From the NCBI GenBank assembly GCA_004563195.1, contig SFTJ01000074.1, positions 1-10,428 on the forward strand: a stretch of DNA of 10,428 bases, read 5' to 3'. A program made the position numbers and the translations under genes. Shown in pieces: positions 7,712-10,428 of this stretch. Each line of letters begins with the position of its first letter. The stretch's first letter is position 1. The notes beneath the pieces are model-generated. The model had not been told where the DNA came from and ran no database searches. It worked only from the letters and a program-made list of their open reading frames with translations. Origin of the DNA: a bacterium. GTDB taxonomy: Bacteria > Bacteroidota > Bacteroidia > Bacteroidales > Muribaculaceae.

Positions 7712-9361
7712 ATGACAATAACAGCAATGAAGAGGTTAAAATCAATCATAACATCAGCTTTGATGCTCTTGGCGCTTGCGGTGACACCCTCATGTACCGA
7801 CGATAAGGGCAACTACGATTACGAGCCCAAGGCCGAAGTGACAATAAAATTGCCGGAGAGCATCACCGTGCTTGCCAATGCCGAGTATATCGACCTCAAG
7901 CCCGAGATAGTGTCGAGCATCGACGGCGAGATAAAAGATGGCGACCCTAACTACGAATTTTCGTTCAAATATAAGGACAGCAACGGCACATGGCAAGAAC
8001 TCAACAAAGAGGGCAAAAAGGACATCTATATGCTTGCTACACTTGGCATAGGTAAACACGTGTGCTGGTACTCGGTTACCGATAAGCGCACCGGTGTGCG
8101 TTATAGCGCATTGGTAGATGTAAAAATCGTTGTGAGCACAAGCGAGGGATGGATGATACTCTGCAATACACCCGACGAGACAGTGCGCCTCGACATGATA
8201 TCGAGCCTCACCATCGACCGCTTGATGCCGGTGTATGACATCAATCTCTTTACCGACATCAAGCCATTGCACCATGCCCGCTCGTTAGGCACATTCTACA
8301 ATGCCCGCGGCACCATAGGCGATAAGATAGTACTTATGAGTGAGGACAATGCCTATTTGCTCAACAACACCTATCTCACCATAGGCGGCGATGCTTATGA
8401 ACTGAAGACATCGCACTTTGTGTCGGTTCCCGACGACCATGTGGTGGCATTTCGTACCGTGCCTTGCAACAACTTCATCACAGCCGATGCCGTGATAGCA
8501 GTGTCGCTCGAGGGCAATGCGTTTGTGTGGAATCCGTGGGACACCGGAGGCGGCGCATTCGAGGAACCCATCAACACCTCGGAACGAGCCAAAGAACCCG
8601 AATATCGCGTGGCTCCGTTTATAGGCACCAGCGCCACACGCTCCACAGCGCTCGCCGGATATGGCGTAGCATTGCTCTTCGATATCGACAATCACCGCTT
8701 TGTGGGGTGGGACGGCGACCGAATTGCCGCTTTGAAGCAGACCCTTTATCCGATTACCGACCCGTCGGACAAGCTTTTCAGCTTCAATACCGGAAACATG
8801 GATGTTTTGGCTATGGTGGGTACACAGTTCTCTAACGGCGCGGTGTATTGCTTTATGCAAGACGGTTCGAAACGTCATATCTATTCAGTTAATGTAGCCG
8901 ACAAGACATTCAAGCAAGAAGGCTGCTGGAACAATGTGAATAAGCCCGATTTCGACAAGGCAACAACATTTGCTGCACACTCGCAGTATCAGACCGTGTA
9001 TTATGCTTATCAAAACAAGGTGTATGCCTATAATCTCGGCTCAGGCGTATGCAATTTGGCACTCACACTGCCCGCAGGCGAGGAAGTGACCCTATTGAAA
9101 TTCTGCACCTACGACAATCCCGGTGGATTGGGCACCCTCACCAAGAAGATGGATGAGGATACAGCCAATAAGTTCATCGCACGCCAATATGAACTGGTGG
9201 TGGCATCGTACGACACCGCCAACAGCGAAGGCAATGGCGGAAAGGTGCGCTTCTACAAGACCCCATCGCCTGGCACAACGCTTGTGGCAGAGGGTAGTTG
9301 TGGCGAATTTGAGGGCTTTGGACGCATTAAGGACATAGTTTATAAGGAAGTTCGCCCGTAA
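7712..9361 (+). CDS. PKD-like family surface lipoprotein
   Basis: A 549-residue lipoprotein. The lipobox gives Cys28 (VTPSC), followed by the TDDKGNYDYEP segment that marks the PKD-like (PF16407-type) family. A beta-sandwich PKD-like region spans about 40-140 (AEVTIKLPESITVLAN, then CWYSVTDKRTGVRYSALVDV). The rest, from VVSTSEGWMILC (140-151) through RLDMISSL, is a long beta-rich domain that could be propeller-like. No enzyme motif is seen. The start is uncertain: the ATG at 7712 gives a slightly long leader (MTITAMKRLK), while the ATG at 7727 (MKRLKS) gives a cleaner 22-residue signal peptide with Cys23. It follows the DUF4843 gene by 31 bp and would be the fourth part of the surface complex. 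Direct interaction with the SusCD pair is inferred from gene order and from known four-part SusCD complexes. Confidence 0.82.
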   Translation: MTITAMKRLKSIITSALMLLALAVTPSCTDDKGNYDYEPKAEVTIKLPESITVLANAEYIDLKPEIVSSIDGEIKDGDPNYEFSFKYKDSNGTWQELNKEGKKDIYMLATLGIGKHVCWYSVTDKRTGVRYSALVDVKIVVSTSEGWMILCNTPDETVRLDMISSLTIDRLMPVYDINLFTDIKPLHHARSLGTFYNARGTIGDKIVLMSEDNAYLLNNTYLTIGGDAYELKTSHFVSVPDDHVVAFRTVPCNNFITADAVIAVSLEGNAFVWNPWDTGGGAFEEPINTSERAKEPEYRVAPFIGTSATRSTALAGYGVALLFDIDNHRFVGWDGDRIAALKQTLYPITDPSDKLFSFNTGNMDVLAMVGTQFSNGAVYCFMQDGSKRHIYSVNVADKTFKQEGCWNNVNKPDFDKATTFAAHSQYQTVYYAYQNKVYAYNLGSGVCNLALTLPAGEEVTLLKFCTYDNPGGLGTLTKKMDEDTANKFIARQYELVVASYDTANSEGNGGKVRFYKTPSPGTTLVAEGSCGEFEGFGRIKDIVYKEVRP

Positions 9362-9380
9362 AAACAGAGAAATAATTCGG

Positions 9381-9414
9381 TCCGGCGCCGATGCAATGCC
9401 GTCAGCGCCGGACA
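9381..9414 (+). terminator. GC-rich intercistronic hairpin, possible partial terminator
   Basis: A perfect 9-bp stem (GTCCGGCGC at 9381-9389 with GCGCCGGAC at 9406-9414) encloses 16 bases, 19 bp after the PKD-like gene. No U-tract follows directly; a run of seven T residues comes only about 20 bases later. It may reduce read-through or protect the mRNA end, so that the four import genes and the following secreted gene are expressed at different levels. No good promoter (TAnnTTTG) is seen between the hairpin and the next ATG. Confidence 0.5.
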
Positions 9415-9465
9415 TAATCAGATAACAACCAACTATTTTTTTATTAATAATTAAACTAAACTTTT

Positions 9466-10428
9466 ATGATCAAAAAATTACTCACAATTGCAGCATTGGC
9501 ATTGCCGTTGATGGCTGCAAACGCACAGGAAAGTGTGGAGAAGGTGGTCTTCGAAGAAGATTTCAGCCTTATGACAAAAGGTGAAGTGGGCGCACCGGCC
9601 GACGATATTATCTGCGAAGACGGCGTTATAAAATCGGAGTACACCCACAAGGCAGGATGGCAAGCAACAGCAGCAAAATCGGCAGGCGGATCTGTGTACA
9701 TTCCTAATGATGGTTCACACACATTATTGTCGCCGATTATCAATTGCGGAGCAAGCATTGATGGCAATGTAACTATCGAATTCGATGCTTATTATGTAGA
9801 TGAGGCAGAAGCAGGTGGTGTATATGTTTGGGTTCGTCAGCCCAATGCTACCTCCGATGCTACAGATCAGTTCCGTTCTCAACTTATTCGGGATAAAGCA
9901 GAACAGTGGGTGCATATAACTTTCAGCACCACTGCGGCTTCTAAGCCATTAAGCTCTTTGAAAGATGACAAATCGCTTCAAGTGGGCATCAGAAGCACTT
10001 ACAATGCTATTTACGTGAAGAATCTTAAGGTGACCATCAATGTAGATCCTAATGCAGCACCTGTGGAAAGCACCGATTTTACTGGTAAATATTCATTTAC
10101 ATCTACTAAGACCATTACTGCCAAGAGTGACCAAGATCCAAAGGCATTGTGGTTGTATGAAAATTTTGAATTTAGTGTTGATCCTAATGAAGGCGATGAT
10201 GCAGAAGTATATCCATATGTAGTGACCGGTTTACCTACATCGTTTAACACAAACACTAATGCTTTTATTAAATACAACGCATTGAAGGCTAAGCCAAGTG
10301 CCGATGGCAAATCGCTCGTATTGACTATTGGTCACGCCGGAAAACTCCAAAATACTAGTGGTAGCCACGTGGAACTTGCTGGTCCTGCCGGAGTAGATGA
10401 TACTGCAACCGAATTGGTGATTTCTCCT
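9466..10428 (+). CDS. Secreted beta-rich protein, 5' part (runs off the window end)
   Basis: An open frame of 321 codons without a stop up to the last base. It begins with a clear signal peptidase I leader (MIKKLLTIAALALPLMAANA, then QESVEK) and has no lipobox, so it should be exported or secreted. Residues ~28-195 look like a jelly-roll binding module: VFEEDFS near the start, a KAGW segment, HTLLSPIINCG (85-95), then VTIEFDAYYVDE. This resembles 'choice-of-anchor' or carbohydrate-binding-like modules common in Bacteroidota secreted proteins. From ~203 a second beta-rich unit starts (FTGKYSFTSTKTI), perhaps calycin-like, with low similarity. A C-terminal sorting domain or an enzyme domain may lie beyond the window. 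It follows the operon after a hairpin, and its codon use differs (Asp GAT about 19, GAC 4). The function is not recognised. Confidence 0.85.
   Translation, partial: MIKKLLTIAALALPLMAANAQESVEKVVFEEDFSLMTKGEVGAPADDIICEDGVIKSEYTHKAGWQATAAKSAGGSVYIPNDGSHTLLSPIINCGASIDGNVTIEFDAYYVDEAEAGGVYVWVRQPNATSDATDQFRSQLIRDKAEQWVHITFSTTAASKPLSSLKDDKSLQVGIRSTYNAIYVKNLKVTINVDPNAAPVESTDFTGKYSFTSTKTITAKSDQDPKALWLYENFEFSVDPNEGDDAEVYPYVVTGLPTSFNTNTNAFIKYNALKAKPSADGKSLVLTIGHAGKLQNTSGSHVELAGPAGVDDTATELVISP

Noticed and set aside
1..10428. CRISPR array, tRNA or rRNA genes, or an intact insertion sequence
   Set aside because: No regularly spaced repeats, no cloverleaf-like or rRNA-like stretches and no transposase with terminal inverted repeats were seen on either strand.

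Overview
The window looks like a gut-type Bacteroidota (order Bacteroidales) chromosome segment. The evidence is a complete SusC/SusD pair, three lipoproteins with short acidic residues after the lipobox cysteine, a promoter of the Bacteroidota type (TTTG, 19-bp spacer, TATATTTG) and the absence of strong Shine-Dalgarno sites. Genus cannot be fixed from sequence reading alone; Muribaculaceae or Prevotella-like bacteria would be compatible.

Layout. Positions 1-65 hold the possible end of an upstream + strand gene and a good intrinsic terminator. Positions 66-357 are non-coding with several hairpins and one short open minus-strand frame. A secreted alpha/beta-hydrolase (358-1752, minus) is transcribed divergently from the main operon. 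The 403-bp AT-rich spacer between them carries a strong promoter for the operon, two sets of spaced direct repeats and an imperfect inverted repeat. The + strand then holds, closely spaced, a SusC-like TonB-dependent transporter (2156-5185), a SusD-like lipoprotein (5215-6831), a DUF4843-type lipoprotein (6841-7680), a PKD-like family lipoprotein (7712-9361), then a GC-rich hairpin, and a secreted protein that runs off the window end (9466 to beyond 10428).

How it fits together. SusC and SusD form the outer-membrane import pair: SusD captures the ligand on the cell surface and SusC moves it through the barrel with TonB energy. The DUF4843 and PKD-like lipoproteins probably sit on the surface with them as accessory subunits. 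From general knowledge, B. thetaiotaomicron has a crystallised SusCD complex with two extra lipoproteins (BT2261-BT2264) that carried peptide-like ligand; this operon has the same four-part layout, though I could not check family-level orthology. No glycoside hydrolase, polysaccharide lyase, sulfatase or regulator gene is visible. The only enzyme is the divergent serine hydrolase, so the cargo (glycan, peptide or esterified compound) stays open. The SusC has no N-terminal STN signalling domain, so regulation by a classical FecR/ECF sigma relay is unlikely; repeats upstream of the promoter suggest a DNA-binding regulator encoded elsewhere.

Nothing in the window is clearly a new system. The most useful leads are the helically phased repeats at the susC promoter, the hydrolase-free four-part import operon, and the last secreted gene, which lies behind a hairpin and has codon use unlike its neighbours.
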